64,000 bases of DNA from JALYTZ01 sp036559125 (GCA_036559125.1 DATBTT010000051.1:1-64000), one strand, 5' to 3'; positions 7,942 to 16,382 are shown, counted from the first letter of the stretch. Made by a program: numbers and translations. Notes: generated by a model not told the origin, from the letters alone.

Positions 7942-8119
7942 CCCTTCGGCAGGCTCAGGGTGACGGGGCTACGTGCCGGGTGACGAGGCTGGGTGACGGG
8001 GCTGCGTGTCGGGTGACGCGGCGGCGTGTCGAGTGACGGGGTCGGGTGGCGCGTGACGTCTCGCACGCGCCGAATTTTTGTCACCCTGAGCTTGTCGAAG
8101 GGCGGAGCTTGTCGAAGGG
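7942..8119. repeat. Dispersed 23-bp palindromic element plus 20-bp tandem repeats
   Basis: The sufB-Rieske spacer contains one reverse-oriented copy of the dispersed element (7942-7964), a direct copy with core GTCACCCTGAGC..GTCGAAGGG (8080-8102) and a truncated copy (8105-8119). Between them are tandem units beginning TGACG at 7961, 7981, 7994, 8014, 8034 and 8054. The period is 20 bp, with one 13-bp unit. The same element recurs in five other clusters of the window. Confidence 0.85.
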
Positions 8120-8145
8120 TCCGAAGGGGTCGGAAGTCGCGCGGC

Positions 8146-9567
8146 TTAGCCTACGGAGCCTTCCATTTCCATTTTGACGAGGCGATTGAGTTCGACGGCG
8201 TACTCCATCGGGAGTTCCTTGATGAAGAAGTCGAAGAAACCGTTGACGATCATGGCGGTCGCGTCGGCTTCGCTCAAGCCGCGGCTCATCGCGTAAAACA
8301 ACTGTTCTTCGCCGATTTTGCTCACGCTGGCTTCGTGTTCTACGACCGAGCGTTGCTCGTGAATCTTCATCGTCGGTTTGGTGTCGCTGGACGACTGCTC
8401 GTCCATGATCAGTGCGTCGCACTTCACGCGCGTCTTCGCACCGACCGCGCCGGGGAAAATTTCGACCAAGCCGCGATACGTCGTCTTGCCGCCGTGCGCG
8501 CTGACCGATTTGTTCGTGACGACCGAGGTCGTGTTGGGCGCCGCGTGAATCACTTTCGCGCCCGCATCCTGATGCTGGCCCTCGCCGGCGAACGCCATCG
8601 AAAGGACTTCGCCGCGGGCGCCTTCGCCCATCAAGTAAATTGATGGATATTTCATCGTGAGCTTGGAGCCGATGTTGCCGTCGACCCATTCGACCGTCGC
8701 ATTCTTGTATGCGATGGCGCGTTTGGTGACGAGATTATAGATGTTTCGATACCAGTTTTGAATCGTCGAGTAGCGGATCGAAGCGCCTTCCATGGCGATC
8801 AGTTCGACGACCGCGCTATGCAGCGAGCTGGTCGAAAACTTCGGTGCGGTGCAACCCTCAATGTAGTGAACCTTCGCGCCCTTGTCCGCGATGATCAGCG
8901 TGCGCTCGAACTGACCCATGTTCTCCGCGTTGATGCGGAAGTAGGCCTGGAGCGGCATCTTGACTTCGACGCCTTCGGGAACGTAAATGAACGAGCCGCC
9001 CGACCACACGGCGGAGTTCAATGCCGAGAATTTGTTGTCGCCGATCGGGATGACCGTCGAAAGATATTTCTGAACGATTTCCGGATGCTCTTTGACTGCC
9101 GTGTCCATGTCGCAGAAGAGTACGCCTTGCTTGTCCAGCTCGGCGCTCACGCTGTGATAAACGACTTCCGATTCGTACTGCGCCGAAACGCCCGAAAGAA
9201 ATTTCCGCTCTGCCTCGGGAATGCCGAGACGATCGAACGTGCGCTTGATGTCGTCGGGTACGTCGTCCCACGAGCGCTCGGTCTGGTCGGTCGATTTCAC
9301 GAAATAGTGAATATCCGCAAAGTCGATCTCGTTGAGGAGCTTGGTGTCGCCCCACGTCGGCATCGGCTTGCTCTCGAAAACGTCGAACGCCTTGAGGCGG
9401 AAGGCGTGCATCCATTCAGGCTCGCTCTTCATCGCGCTGATGCGCTCGACGATCTCGCGCGTTAGGCCTTTACCGGATTTGAAAACGTACTTGTCCTCAG
9501 AATCGTGAAAGCCGTGGCGATAGTCGTCTACGAGCGCCTCGGGAGTCGTTTTGAGTTCGGCAGCCAT
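8146..9567 (-). CDS. sufB: Fe-S cluster assembly scaffold SufB
   Basis: A 473-residue SufB, the usual length. It has the family C-terminal beta-helix with VKCDALIMDEQSSSDTKP and the HEASVSKIGEEQLFYAMSRGL region carrying the conserved acceptor residues, and a YIPEGVEVK-type core (here YVPEGVEVK). SufB forms a complex with SufC and SufD that builds Fe-S clusters in the cytoplasm. Neither sufC, sufD, sufS nor sufU is adjacent, so the operon is broken up compared with most genomes. A GAGGAAG ribosome site precedes the ATG, and a promoter lies at 9609-9637. Confidence 0.95.
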   Translation of the reverse strand: MAAELKTTPEALVDDYRHGFHDSEDKYVFKSGKGLTREIVERISAMKSEPEWMHAFRLKAFDVFESKPMPTWGDTKLLNEIDFADIHYFVKSTDQTERSWDDVPDDIKRTFDRLGIPEAERKFLSGVSAQYESEVVYHSVSAELDKQGVLFCDMDTAVKEHPEIVQKYLSTVIPIGDNKFSALNSAVWSGGSFIYVPEGVEVKMPLQAYFRINAENMGQFERTLIIADKGAKVHYIEGCTAPKFSTSSLHSAVVELIAMEGASIRYSTIQNWYRNIYNLVTKRAIAYKNATVEWVDGNIGSKLTMKYPSIYLMGEGARGEVLSMAFAGEGQHQDAGAKVIHAAPNTTSVVTNKSVSAHGGKTTYRGLVEIFPGAVGAKTRVKCDALIMDEQSSSDTKPTMKIHEQRSVVEHEASVSKIGEEQLFYAMSRGLSEADATAMIVNGFFDFFIKELPMEYAVELNRLVKMEMEGSVG

Positions 9568-9608
9568 GTGTCAGCACTTCCTCTTATTATGGACGAGGTC
9601 CGACCTCT

Positions 9609-9637
9609 AGGGTACGACCAGGGTACCCCATAGTCAA
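9609..9637 (-). promoter_or_regulatory. Probable sufB promoter with repeated GTACCC boxes
   Basis: On the minus strand TTGACT (9637-9632), a 17-bp spacer and TACCCT (9614-9609) fit a sigma70 promoter reading into sufB. The spacer and -10 region contain two GGTACCCT/CGTACCCT direct boxes, a possible site for an iron- or Fe-S-responsive regulator. No regulator gene is nearby to test the idea. Confidence 0.45.
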
Positions 9638-9699
9638 GATAATTAAGTCGGATCTTCACTATCTAGAAACCGCCTCGAAGACGATTCGTTTCCAAGGCC

Positions 9700-9728
9700 T
9701 TTACAGGGGGGGGTCTAGGGGGTATCAT
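9700..9728 (+). promoter_or_regulatory. Sigma70-type promoter of speD
   Basis: TTTACA (9700-9705), a 17-bp spacer rich in G and TATCAT (9723-9728) make a good promoter. The RNA would begin near 9735, giving speD a leader of roughly 188 bases, unusually long for this gene-dense region. Together with the sufB promoter this accounts for the 355-bp gap between sufB and speD. Confidence 0.55.
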
Positions 9729-9735
9729 GTTCGCC

Positions 9736-9786
9736 GGACCCTTGAAAAGGGGTCCACGGTTCATGGGAGGCGCGCCCGTACGCGCC
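9736..9786 (+). promoter_or_regulatory. Structured 5' leader of speD
   Basis: The first stem starts at the predicted transcription start: 9736-9743 pairs with 9748-9755 (one G-U) and is closed by a GAAA tetraloop. A second hairpin, GGCGCG (9769-9774) with CGCGCC (9781-9786), follows. The tetraloop stem is typical of folded RNA. I do not recognise a known riboswitch class in the rest of the leader (9787-9922), which holds no convincing gene. Confidence 0.4.
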
Positions 9787-9922
9787 ATCGCGACGAATCG
9801 CCCGCGCACCGAACAAGCGCCGGCAAGAGTTCGTCGATAGGTCGGGGACGTGACTGCACTGCAGACGCCAGCCGACGAGGCCGGAGGTGGGATTTCCCCC
9901 GTAATCGAGGAGACAAGAAAAA

Positions 9923-10333
9923 TTGAAGGCACTCGGAACGCACATCGTGTGTGAACTCTCGGGGTGTAACTCGGACACCCTAACCGACGTCGACGGCGTT
10001 CGCGCGACGCTCATGCAAGCGGCCCGCGAATCGAGAGCGACCATCATGGAAGTCGCATTCCACCGATTTCAGCCGCAAGGGGTCTCTGGGGTCGTTGTTC
10101 TGGCTGAGTCGCACATTTCGATCCACACCTGGCCGGAAACCGGCTATGCTGCGATGGATTTCTACACGTGCGGCGACCATACAGACCCTTGGCTGGCGTG
10201 CGAATATGCTGCCAAGGCGTTTGGTGCGAAGAGCATCCAAACGACCGAGATCAAGCGCGGCGTCGCGGCTACAAACGATCATTTCACCCACGTCGTAATC
10301 GTGGAAAACGAGGATCGCGCGCTGACCGCCTAA
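9923..10333 (+). CDS. speD: S-adenosylmethionine decarboxylase proenzyme
   Basis: A 136-residue prokaryotic SpeD. The protein cuts itself between Glu62 and Ser63 in the motif LAESHISIHTWPE, and Ser63 becomes the pyruvoyl group. His68 and Cys83 (YTCG) are the other conserved catalytic residues. Numbering from the TTG at 9923 places these at exactly the positions known from Bacillus and Thermotoga SpeD, and GAGGAG lies 10 bp upstream, so the TTG start is well supported. The product, decarboxylated SAM, is the aminopropyl donor for the speE enzyme at 12339. Confidence 0.95.
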   Translation: MKALGTHIVCELSGCNSDTLTDVDGVRATLMQAARESRATIMEVAFHRFQPQGVSGVVVLAESHISIHTWPETGYAAMDFYTCGDHTDPWLACEYAAKAFGAKSIQTTEIKRGVAATNDHFTHVVIVENEDRALTA

Positions 10334-10353
10334 CCTTCCTCGATCCGGACTAG

Positions 10354-10385
10354 AACGAGACACGTCGGTAACGACGTGTCTCGTT
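10354..10385 (+). terminator. Intrinsic terminator after speD
   Basis: A perfect 14-bp stem (10354-10367 with 10372-10385) closes a GTAA loop and is followed by TTTGCATTT. It separates speD from the metallopeptidase gene, so speD is probably a single-gene transcript despite speE lying two genes downstream. Confidence 0.8.
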
Positions 10386-10490
10386 TGCATTTGTCAGCAT
10401 CTTAACAGACGGCGTTTCTCCCGGGCGCGCGATCTGCCGACATAGTCTATAGAGCCCATGGAGGGCTCGGCGTTTTCAGGGAGGTCCCGG

Positions 10491-12323
10491 GTGCAATTTC
10501 GGCAGCAACCTCGCGCAGCGATGCACATCGCCGGCGCCGTCCTTTCGCTCGGGGCGCTTGCCGCGTGCGGAGGCGGTGGCGGCGCGGGCGGCGGGTCGGG
10601 TTTCGTGCCGACCGCCGTCAACGCCCAGCAGAATCTGGCGACGCCCGCTCCCCCGGGGGTGGCCCCGGCCGCCGGTCCCGTCTCCTACCTCGTTCAATCA
10701 GACCCCACCGCCGTCCGCGGCACGCTCGCGGCCGGAACGCAGTCGGCAATTGTGGCGGTCATGTCCGCGGCGGGCGATCCGCGTGCGGGAACCAATCCGA
10801 ACTTCGCGCTCGACACGTTCGCGGTCGGCAGCGGAGCGTCGACGCAAAGTTCCCGTCGGATGCTCGCTTTCGGGCGCACCGCCACTCCGTCGCGCGAGTT
10901 GACTCCCGTGGAAGTCGCGCCTGCCGACGACGCACGCGTTCGACGCCTGTTGCAATCGCTGCCGCGCGCCGGAAATCTGTTGGCCGCGCCGGCGCGTCGC
11001 ATGCAATCGGTGGTTTCCGGTGCGGGCGTCGGGACCGCCGCTAACATTTGGGTGGCACGTTTTGCGCTAGCCGGCGGCAATTCCAGCTACGAACAGGTTC
11101 CGGCGACGATGCTCGCGCAAACGCCGCACGCGAATATTTGGATCGATCGATCGCTGCTTTCGGGTCCGAACGCTTCGGACGCATTTGCGGCTGGCGCCTT
11201 GCAGAGCACCGTCGCGCAAATCGGGAGCGATTTCGAAAACGCCTATATCTCCGACACGACGCATTTCGGGACGGCCCAGTACCCATCGAGCGCACCCGGC
11301 CTGCGCACGCAAGTCAGCCGGTGCGATTCGTCCGGCAATGCGATTGGCGCTACCGCGCAGTACGTCGCGAGCCCCGCCGATGGTCGCGTCAACGTCATGG
11401 TTCTCGACTCGGCGGCACTCGGGAACGGCGTGGGCGGCTACTTCTCAGCGGTAAACTACGTCGCACAGGACGCGTGGAATTGTTTGAAGAGCGATGCGCC
11501 GAAGTCCAACGAAGCGCCGTTCATCTACGTCGGCTGGTTCAATCGTAACTCCAGCTCGTACGAGCTAAAGGAAGATCTGGTTCGCGGCACCGCGCACGAG
11601 CTGCAGCATTTGATCAGTTTTGTGAACCATTCGGTGCTGTCGGCCGCCGGCGGCGACGAAGACCCGTTCGTCAATGAAGGCCTGTCGATGCTCGCGCAAG
11701 ATTTTGCGGCCGACCGCATGTTCGGCACGCATTTCGACGTGGCCGACGCCATGCAACGCGGGCAAGCATATCTGGCCAATCCGCAAAACTATTCAGTGTC
11801 CGGATTCGTCGGCATCGACGATCCGCAGTGGTCGGGCGACGGCAGCACGCCGCGCTACAACTGCGCGGGCGGTTGCTACGGCGCCGCCTATCTCTTCCAA
11901 CGGTATCTCTACGACCGTTTCGGCGGCGACGCATACGCCCACAAAATGGAACAAAGCGCGATGGTTGGCTCCCAAGAACTCCAAGTTGCCACCGGTAGCG
12001 GGGAGTCGTTCGGTGCGATCTTGGATGACTTCGCCATGGCGCTGGCTGCGAATACGATGCACCTCACCCCGTCGGACCCGCGCTTTCGATTCGGCTCGCT
12101 CGATCTCACCGGGTCGTACAAAGACCAGCTCGGCGGCGTAACGCAGTTGTCGGGCGTTTACGCAACTCCGCTAAGCGCCAACCAGTCCGGCGACCTGCAA
12201 GCTCCGATCGGCGGGTTCGCGTTTGCAACGCTAAGCGGCAACATCGCCGGCGCCCCCATCACTATCCGCGACAAACAAAACGCCGCCGGTTTCGCTCTAA
12301 CCGGAGGGCTGGCCCAGCACTAA
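10491..12323 (+). CDS. M30-type zinc metallopeptidase lipoprotein
   Basis: A 610-residue exported protein. A lipoprotein signal ends in LAAC with acylated Cys26, followed by a glycine-rich linker. The catalytic part has the zinc-binding HExxH helix HELQH (His369, Glu370, His373) and, 23 residues after the last His, NEGLSMLAQD with Glu396 as probable third ligand, the arrangement of hyicolysin-like M30 peptidases. I chose the GTG at 10491 because GGGAGGT precedes it and it gives a normal lipoprotein leader; an ATG at 10458 is the alternative. It sits between speD and speE with no obvious functional link. Confidence 0.82.
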   Translation: MQFRQQPRAAMHIAGAVLSLGALAACGGGGGAGGGSGFVPTAVNAQQNLATPAPPGVAPAAGPVSYLVQSDPTAVRGTLAAGTQSAIVAVMSAAGDPRAGTNPNFALDTFAVGSGASTQSSRRMLAFGRTATPSRELTPVEVAPADDARVRRLLQSLPRAGNLLAAPARRMQSVVSGAGVGTAANIWVARFALAGGNSSYEQVPATMLAQTPHANIWIDRSLLSGPNASDAFAAGALQSTVAQIGSDFENAYISDTTHFGTAQYPSSAPGLRTQVSRCDSSGNAIGATAQYVASPADGRVNVMVLDSAALGNGVGGYFSAVNYVAQDAWNCLKSDAPKSNEAPFIYVGWFNRNSSSYELKEDLVRGTAHELQHLISFVNHSVLSAAGGDEDPFVNEGLSMLAQDFAADRMFGTHFDVADAMQRGQAYLANPQNYSVSGFVGIDDPQWSGDGSTPRYNCAGGCYGAAYLFQRYLYDRFGGDAYAHKMEQSAMVGSQELQVATGSGESFGAILDDFAMALAANTMHLTPSDPRFRFGSLDLTGSYKDQLGGVTQLSGVYATPLSANQSGDLQAPIGGFAFATLSGNIAGAPITIRDKQNAAGFALTGGLAQH

Positions 12324-12338
12324 CCGAAGCTACGGCGC

Positions 12339-13226
12339 ATGCCCAAGACCGAACACTGGCAATGGTACGTCGAGGAGTTCTTCCCGACCGAACAGCATCA
12401 CCACGCCATCGAGCAGGTGTACTATACCGGCCGCTCCGCGTTTCAAAGCATCGGCGTGATCGAGACGCCCGTTTTCGGCAAGATGCTGATTCTCGACGGC
12501 GATACGCAGAGTTCACAGAACGACGAAAAGATCTATCACGAATCGCTGGTTCATCCGGCGCTCGCGGGAGCGGCCGACCGTTCCGACGTTCTCATACTCG
12601 GCGGCGGCGAAGGTGCGACGCTACGCGAGGCGCTGCGACATCCCGACGTCAAACGCGTTACGATGGTCGATATCGACGGACAAGTCGTCGAACTTTCAAA
12701 ACGGTATCTGCCGGAGTGGTCGGACGGCGCGTTCGACGATTCGCGCTCCCGCGTCATCATCGGCGACGCGTTGAAATTCTTGGCCGAAGACCGCGACCGG
12801 TACGGCGTAATAATCTCCGATCTCACCGAACCGCTTGAGGATTCGCCGAGCAATCCACTTTTCTGCGACGAAGTATTTCGCAACATCAAAGCGCGGCTGA
12901 GCGACGGCGGCGTCTACGTGCTCCAGGCCAGCACCGCCGGTTTTCACAATATGTCGTTGCACGCGAAGATGGCGCGCACGCTGCGCGGATATTACAAGCA
13001 CGTCGCGTCGTTCTACGCGCACGTGCCGGCCTTCGACAACGATTGGGCCTTTCTCGCATGTAGCGATCGCATCGACTTGGCTGCGCTCGACGCGTCCGAG
13101 GTGGATGCGTACTGCGCGCGTTTGCGCGGCGAAAATTTCTTTTACGATGCGCAGACGCATCGGCGCATCTTCTCGCTTCCGCTCTACCTGCGGCGCGAGC
13201 TCGCGGCGCCCGGCGACACGTTTTGA
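12339..13226 (+). CDS. speE: Spermidine synthase (aminopropyltransferase)
   Basis: A 295-residue aminopropyltransferase. It has the N-terminal strand domain, the MLILDGDTQSS substrate-gate region, the dcSAM-binding loop LGGGEG, the acidic ribose-binding MVDIDGQVV, and the DLTEPLEDSP active-site loop. It transfers the aminopropyl group from decarboxylated SAM to putrescine or a related amine and releases methylthioadenosine. The TEP instead of the usual DP in the active-site loop suggests the amine could differ from putrescine. It starts 15 bp after the metallopeptidase, and its stop overlaps the SDR start. Confidence 0.92.
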   Translation: MPKTEHWQWYVEEFFPTEQHHHAIEQVYYTGRSAFQSIGVIETPVFGKMLILDGDTQSSQNDEKIYHESLVHPALAGAADRSDVLILGGGEGATLREALRHPDVKRVTMVDIDGQVVELSKRYLPEWSDGAFDDSRSRVIIGDALKFLAEDRDRYGVIISDLTEPLEDSPSNPLFCDEVFRNIKARLSDGGVYVLQASTAGFHNMSLHAKMARTLRGYYKHVASFYAHVPAFDNDWAFLACSDRIDLAALDASEVDAYCARLRGENFFYDAQTHRRIFSLPLYLRRELAAPGDTF

Positions 13227-14041
13227 GCGATCGCTACGCCGGCAAGACCGTTCTGGTCACCGGCGGCGGATCGGGCCTGGGCCGTTCGATGGCGCTCGGA
13301 TTCGCGAGCGAAGGCGCGACCGTATGCACCCTAGGCCGGCGTCAGGAAGCGCTGGACGAAACGACGCGCCTGATCGCCGAGGCGGGCGGGAGCGCGTTCG
13401 GGTATTCGTGCGACGTGCGCGACGCGCCGCGCGTCGGTGAGGTCATCGCTCGAATTGTCGAAAGAACCGGAAGACTCGACGTTCTGGTGAACAACGCGGC
13501 CGGCAACTTCGTGATTGCTTCGGAAGAGTTATCGCCGAACGGGTTCAAGTCGGTAGTCGATATCGTGCTCCTGGGCACGTTCAATTGCACGCGACTGGCA
13601 TTCGAGGCGTTGCGTGCGACTCGCGGCACCGTTTTGAATATCATCGCAACCTACGCGTGGACGGGCGAGCCCGGAGCCGTTCACTCGGCTGCGGCGAAGG
13701 CGGGCGTTTTGAATCTAACGCAGACGCTCGCGGGAGAATGGGGACGCTACGGCATCCGGCTCAATGCGATCGCGCCCGGCCCGATCCATACCGAAGGAAC
13801 CGACAAGAATCTTTGGAGCGTCGGCGACGTCGAAAAGCGGTTGATCGAAACTATTCCACTCGGCCGCCTCGGCGAGCCCGGCGACGTGACCCGCGCGGCC
13901 CTATGGCTGTGCTCGGAAGAGGCGCAGTGGGTGAGCGGAGCGACGCTGGCAGTCGACGGTGCCACGTGGTTGCACGGCGGGAGCCTCAACTTCCGCCGTG
14001 CGTACGACGCCGCTATTGCGAAGCGGAACCCTGCGCCGTAA
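13223..14041 (+). CDS. SDR oxidoreductase, 2,4-dienoyl-CoA reductase-like
   Basis: A 272-residue short-chain dehydrogenase with the nucleotide-binding GGGSGLG near residue 14 and the NNAAGNF motif. The family tyrosine of YxxxK is replaced by serine (HSAAAKAG), and APGPIHTEGT follows. These are the marks of the peroxisomal/bacterial 2,4-dienoyl-CoA reductase branch, which uses NADPH to reduce unsaturated acyl-CoAs. The TTG start at 13223 overlaps the speE stop. Its end overlaps the converging lipoprotein gene by 29 bp. The exact substrate is inferred from family likeness. Confidence 0.82.
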   Translation: MSDRYAGKTVLVTGGGSGLGRSMALGFASEGATVCTLGRRQEALDETTRLIAEAGGSAFGYSCDVRDAPRVGEVIARIVERTGRLDVLVNNAAGNFVIASEELSPNGFKSVVDIVLLGTFNCTRLAFEALRATRGTVLNIIATYAWTGEPGAVHSAAAKAGVLNLTQTLAGEWGRYGIRLNAIAPGPIHTEGTDKNLWSVGDVEKRLIETIPLGRLGEPGDVTRAALWLCSEEAQWVSGATLAVDGATWLHGGSLNFRRAYDAAIAKRNPAP

Positions 14042-14678
14042 CCGGCGACGTGAATTTCAATTCGATCACGCTTCCTGCGGGCACGGTAATGTCGGTTTTC
14101 AGCGCTTGCGAGAGCATGTAGCCACCCGCAGCGCCCATGAGACCGCCATGTGATTTTCCGGCATGCTTGGCAACTTCATGTCCGGCGACGGCACCGCCGA
14201 TCATCATGCCGATCGTCCGCAAATGATGGCTCTTCGGTTCGAACGCCTTAAACGAGACGAGTTGCGCACCGACCGGCTCCTTCGTGCCGTCCGGCATGCG
14301 GATGTCGTCGAACACGATGGTCATCGATGGTTTGTGCACGCCGGCGGCGGCATGCACGTCTTCCACGTGTCCGTCGACTACGGCGCCGTGCAACGCGGCG
14401 TTTTTGTGCAGCAACGTGTCGGTCTGCGCCAGCGCGAACGTATCGCCGTCCTTGCTGATCTTCGTGCCGATCGGCGCTTGAAGTTTGCCGTAGTAGCGCG
14501 AGCCCGTCGCGGCTACGACCGCCCCGGTGCCGGCGGTACTTGCACCCGGGCCGGCGCTTCGGGTCGTGACGTCCGAGTGGTGCCCGCAGGCGGCCAGAGC
14601 GACAGCCGCCGCGCAAGCGGCAACCAGGGCCCCGAAATGCCCGGGGAGCTTTTTGCTACGATTGAAACGATCGAACAC
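14013..14678 (-). CDS. Lipoprotein with glycine-zipper segment
   Basis: A 221-residue lipoprotein of unknown function. It has a lipobox LAAC (acyl Cys31), a soluble middle domain with a strand-rich GTKISKDGDTFALAQTDTL region, and near the C-terminus a glycine-zipper-like hydrophobic stretch (IGMMIGGAVAGHEVAKHAG..GGLMGAAGGYML). Such segments occur in outer-membrane-associated proteins. I prefer the GTG at 14678: GGAGG lies just upstream and it gives a normal signal peptide, whereas the open frame extends 63 codons further without one. It converges on the SDR gene with a 29-bp overlap. Confidence 0.75.
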   Translation of the reverse strand: MFDRFNRSKKLPGHFGALVAACAAAVALAACGHHSDVTTRSAGPGASTAGTGAVVAATGSRYYGKLQAPIGTKISKDGDTFALAQTDTLLHKNAALHGAVVDGHVEDVHAAAGVHKPSMTIVFDDIRMPDGTKEPVGAQLVSFKAFEPKSHHLRTIGMMIGGAVAGHEVAKHAGKSHGGLMGAAGGYMLSQALKTDITVPAGSVIELKFTSPVTAQGSASQ

Positions 14679-14718
14679 GGTGCGTTCCTCCAATAGTCCG
14701 GGATTGTGGCGGCACGGT

Positions 14719-14735
14719 TGCTTCGACCCGAAGCA
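14719..14735. promoter_or_regulatory. Dyad in the divergent lipoprotein/gcv promoter region
   Basis: TGCTTCG (14719-14725) and CGAAGCA (14729-14735) form a perfect 7-bp inverted repeat in the 135-bp divergent spacer. A weak promoter candidate (TAGACG 14774-14779, 18-bp spacer, CAGAAT 14798-14803) lies closer to the thioesterase gene. The dyad could be an operator or a hairpin; no glycine riboswitch is apparent. Confidence 0.3.
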
Positions 14736-14813
14736 GCCCGACCTTTTCCGTCCCAGGGGGCTAACAAAAGCGATAGACGAAGGGCCGGGTGATCTGGCAG
14801 AATCTGGGGGCCC

Positions 14814-15248
14814 ATGACGATCAATCAAGAGTCGGCTCGCCGGCAGTGGGATAAGGAGAAGTCGCACTTCGTCGAGCTTCTCGATTTGAAGTTAGAGAGC
14901 GTCGAAGACGGACGCGCGGTTATGCGCATGCCGTACCGGCCGCAAATATCCAACGGCACCGGTTCGGTTCATGGCGGCGCGATCGTAAGTCTTTGCGACA
15001 CCGTCTTTTATCTCGCGCTCGCTTCGCTGTACGGGCGCGAACAGGACACGACGACAGTCTCGCTTCAGTGTAATTTTCTCGCTCCCGCCCGACCTCCGCA
15101 CGACTTGGTGGCCGAGGCGAAAGTACTCAAGGCGGGGCGCCGCATCGTCTACGGCGAGGTCTACGTTCGTAGCGGCGAGAAAATCGTGGCGCACGCGACG
15201 CTCAACTTCCTCAATACGTATCGCGACGAAAAGCCCCCAAAGGTTTGA
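14814..15248 (+). CDS. PaaI-type hotdog thioesterase
   Basis: A 144-residue hotdog-fold protein of the PaaI/YdiI type: the central helix follows NGTGSVHGGAIVSLCDTVF, where the HGG-x5-D pattern places the catalytic Asp, and the CNFLAPARP strand lines the tunnel. The family hydrolyses acyl-CoA thioesters. It is the first gene of the glycine cleavage operon, only 5 bp before gcvT, an unusual partner. It may just share the promoter, or clear a CoA ester made nearby; I cannot tell which. Confidence 0.85.
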   Translation: MTINQESARRQWDKEKSHFVELLDLKLESVEDGRAVMRMPYRPQISNGTGSVHGGAIVSLCDTVFYLALASLYGREQDTTTVSLQCNFLAPARPPHDLVAEAKVLKAGRRIVYGEVYVRSGEKIVAHATLNFLNTYRDEKPPKV

Positions 15249-15253
15249 TTGCA

Positions 15254-16363
15254 ATGACGACGACTTCCACCGGCGTACGGCGCACGGCGCTTTACGACGA
15301 ACACGTGCGCCTAGGCGCGCGCATGATTCCCTTCGGCGGTTTCGACATGCCGGTCCAGTACGCGAGCATTCTCAAGGAACACGAAGCCGTGCGCCGTCGC
15401 GCGGGTCTGTTCGATCTCTCGCACATGGGACAGTTCGTCCTTCAGGGCGAGAACGTCGGCGAATGGGCCGATACCTTGACGGTAAACAACGTTGCGACCA
15501 TCAAACCGCTGCAAGCCCGCTACAACATCTTTACCAATCCGCACGGCGGCGCGCTCGACGACGTGATTTTCTACCGCTTGGAAAATCGCTGGCTGTTGGT
15601 CGTAAACGCGAGCAACGCCCAGAAAATGTGGAACCACGTCAACGCTCATCTACGCGACTCTGGCGTGAAGCTAACGAATCTTCATGGAAGCAACGCGTTG
15701 ATCGCAATTCAGGGTCCGAAATCCGTCGAGATGCTCGCGCCGCACACCGGCGTCGACGTTGCAAATCTTAAATATTATTTCTGCTCCGAAGGTCGCGTCT
15801 ACGGTAAGGCCGCGGTCATCGCCCGGACGGGGTACACCGGCGAGGACGGCTTCGAACTCTTCGTCGACGGCGGGGACGCGGCCGAAATCTGGAGCAAGCT
15901 TCTCGCGGACAACCGGGAAGCCGGCCTCGAGCCGGTTGGCCTCGGCGCGCGCGACGTCTTGCGACTCGAGGCCGGTATGCCGCTCTACGGGCACGAGATG
16001 AACGAGGAGATCACGCCGATTCAGGCCGGGATGAACTGGGCGGTCAAACTCTCGAAGCCTGAGTTCATCGGCAAGCAGGCGCTGCAGGCGCAAAAGGACG
16101 CGGACGATTTCCGGCGCGTCGCCGGAGTCGTCATGGCGGGCCGTGCGCCGGCTCGCGAAGGCTACAAGGTCTTTCACGGTGACCGGGAAGCCGGAGACGT
16201 GCGCAGCGGTTCGACGGCGCCGTCCGTCGAGAACAAAAACATTGCCACGGTTCTGGTCGATAAGGATGCCGCAACCCCCGGCACGCAACTCGCGGTCGAA
16301 ATTCGCGGGACCAAGCATGACGCGACCGTGGTCGCACTCCCCTTTTACAAACGCCCGTCCTAA
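15254..16363 (+). CDS. gcvT: Glycine cleavage T protein (aminomethyltransferase)
   Basis: A 369-residue T protein, the normal length. It opens with TALYDEHVRLGARMIPFGGFDMPVQY, carries the LFDLSHMGQ folate-site motif, and has ARTGYTGEDGFELF and the RLEAGMPLYGHEM motif. It takes the aminomethyl group from lipoyl-H protein, releases ammonia and makes methylene-tetrahydrofolate. The ATG at 15254 agrees with the family N-terminus; an in-frame TTG three codons earlier overlaps the thioesterase stop. gcvH follows after 19 bp. Confidence 0.95.
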   Translation: MTTTSTGVRRTALYDEHVRLGARMIPFGGFDMPVQYASILKEHEAVRRRAGLFDLSHMGQFVLQGENVGEWADTLTVNNVATIKPLQARYNIFTNPHGGALDDVIFYRLENRWLLVVNASNAQKMWNHVNAHLRDSGVKLTNLHGSNALIAIQGPKSVEMLAPHTGVDVANLKYYFCSEGRVYGKAAVIARTGYTGEDGFELFVDGGDAAEIWSKLLADNREAGLEPVGLGARDVLRLEAGMPLYGHEMNEEITPIQAGMNWAVKLSKPEFIGKQALQAQKDADDFRRVAGVVMAGRAPAREGYKVFHGDREAGDVRSGSTAPSVENKNIATVLVDKDAATPGTQLAVEIRGTKHDATVVALPFYKRPS

Positions 16364-16382
16364 GGCAAGGAGACGTAATTTA

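Noticed and set aside
7884..8084. Upstream extension of the Rieske gene by 67 codons
   Set aside because: The extension translates the repeat cluster and has no family sequence; the start at 7883 gives a normal Rieske length.
14679..14813. Glycine riboswitch before the gcv operon
   Set aside because: Only a short dyad is present in the 135-bp spacer; there is neither the tandem aptamer length nor the conserved core.
14680..14867. Upstream extension of the glycine-zipper lipoprotein
   Set aside because: It would bury the signal peptide inside the chain; the GTG at 14678 has a good ribosome site.
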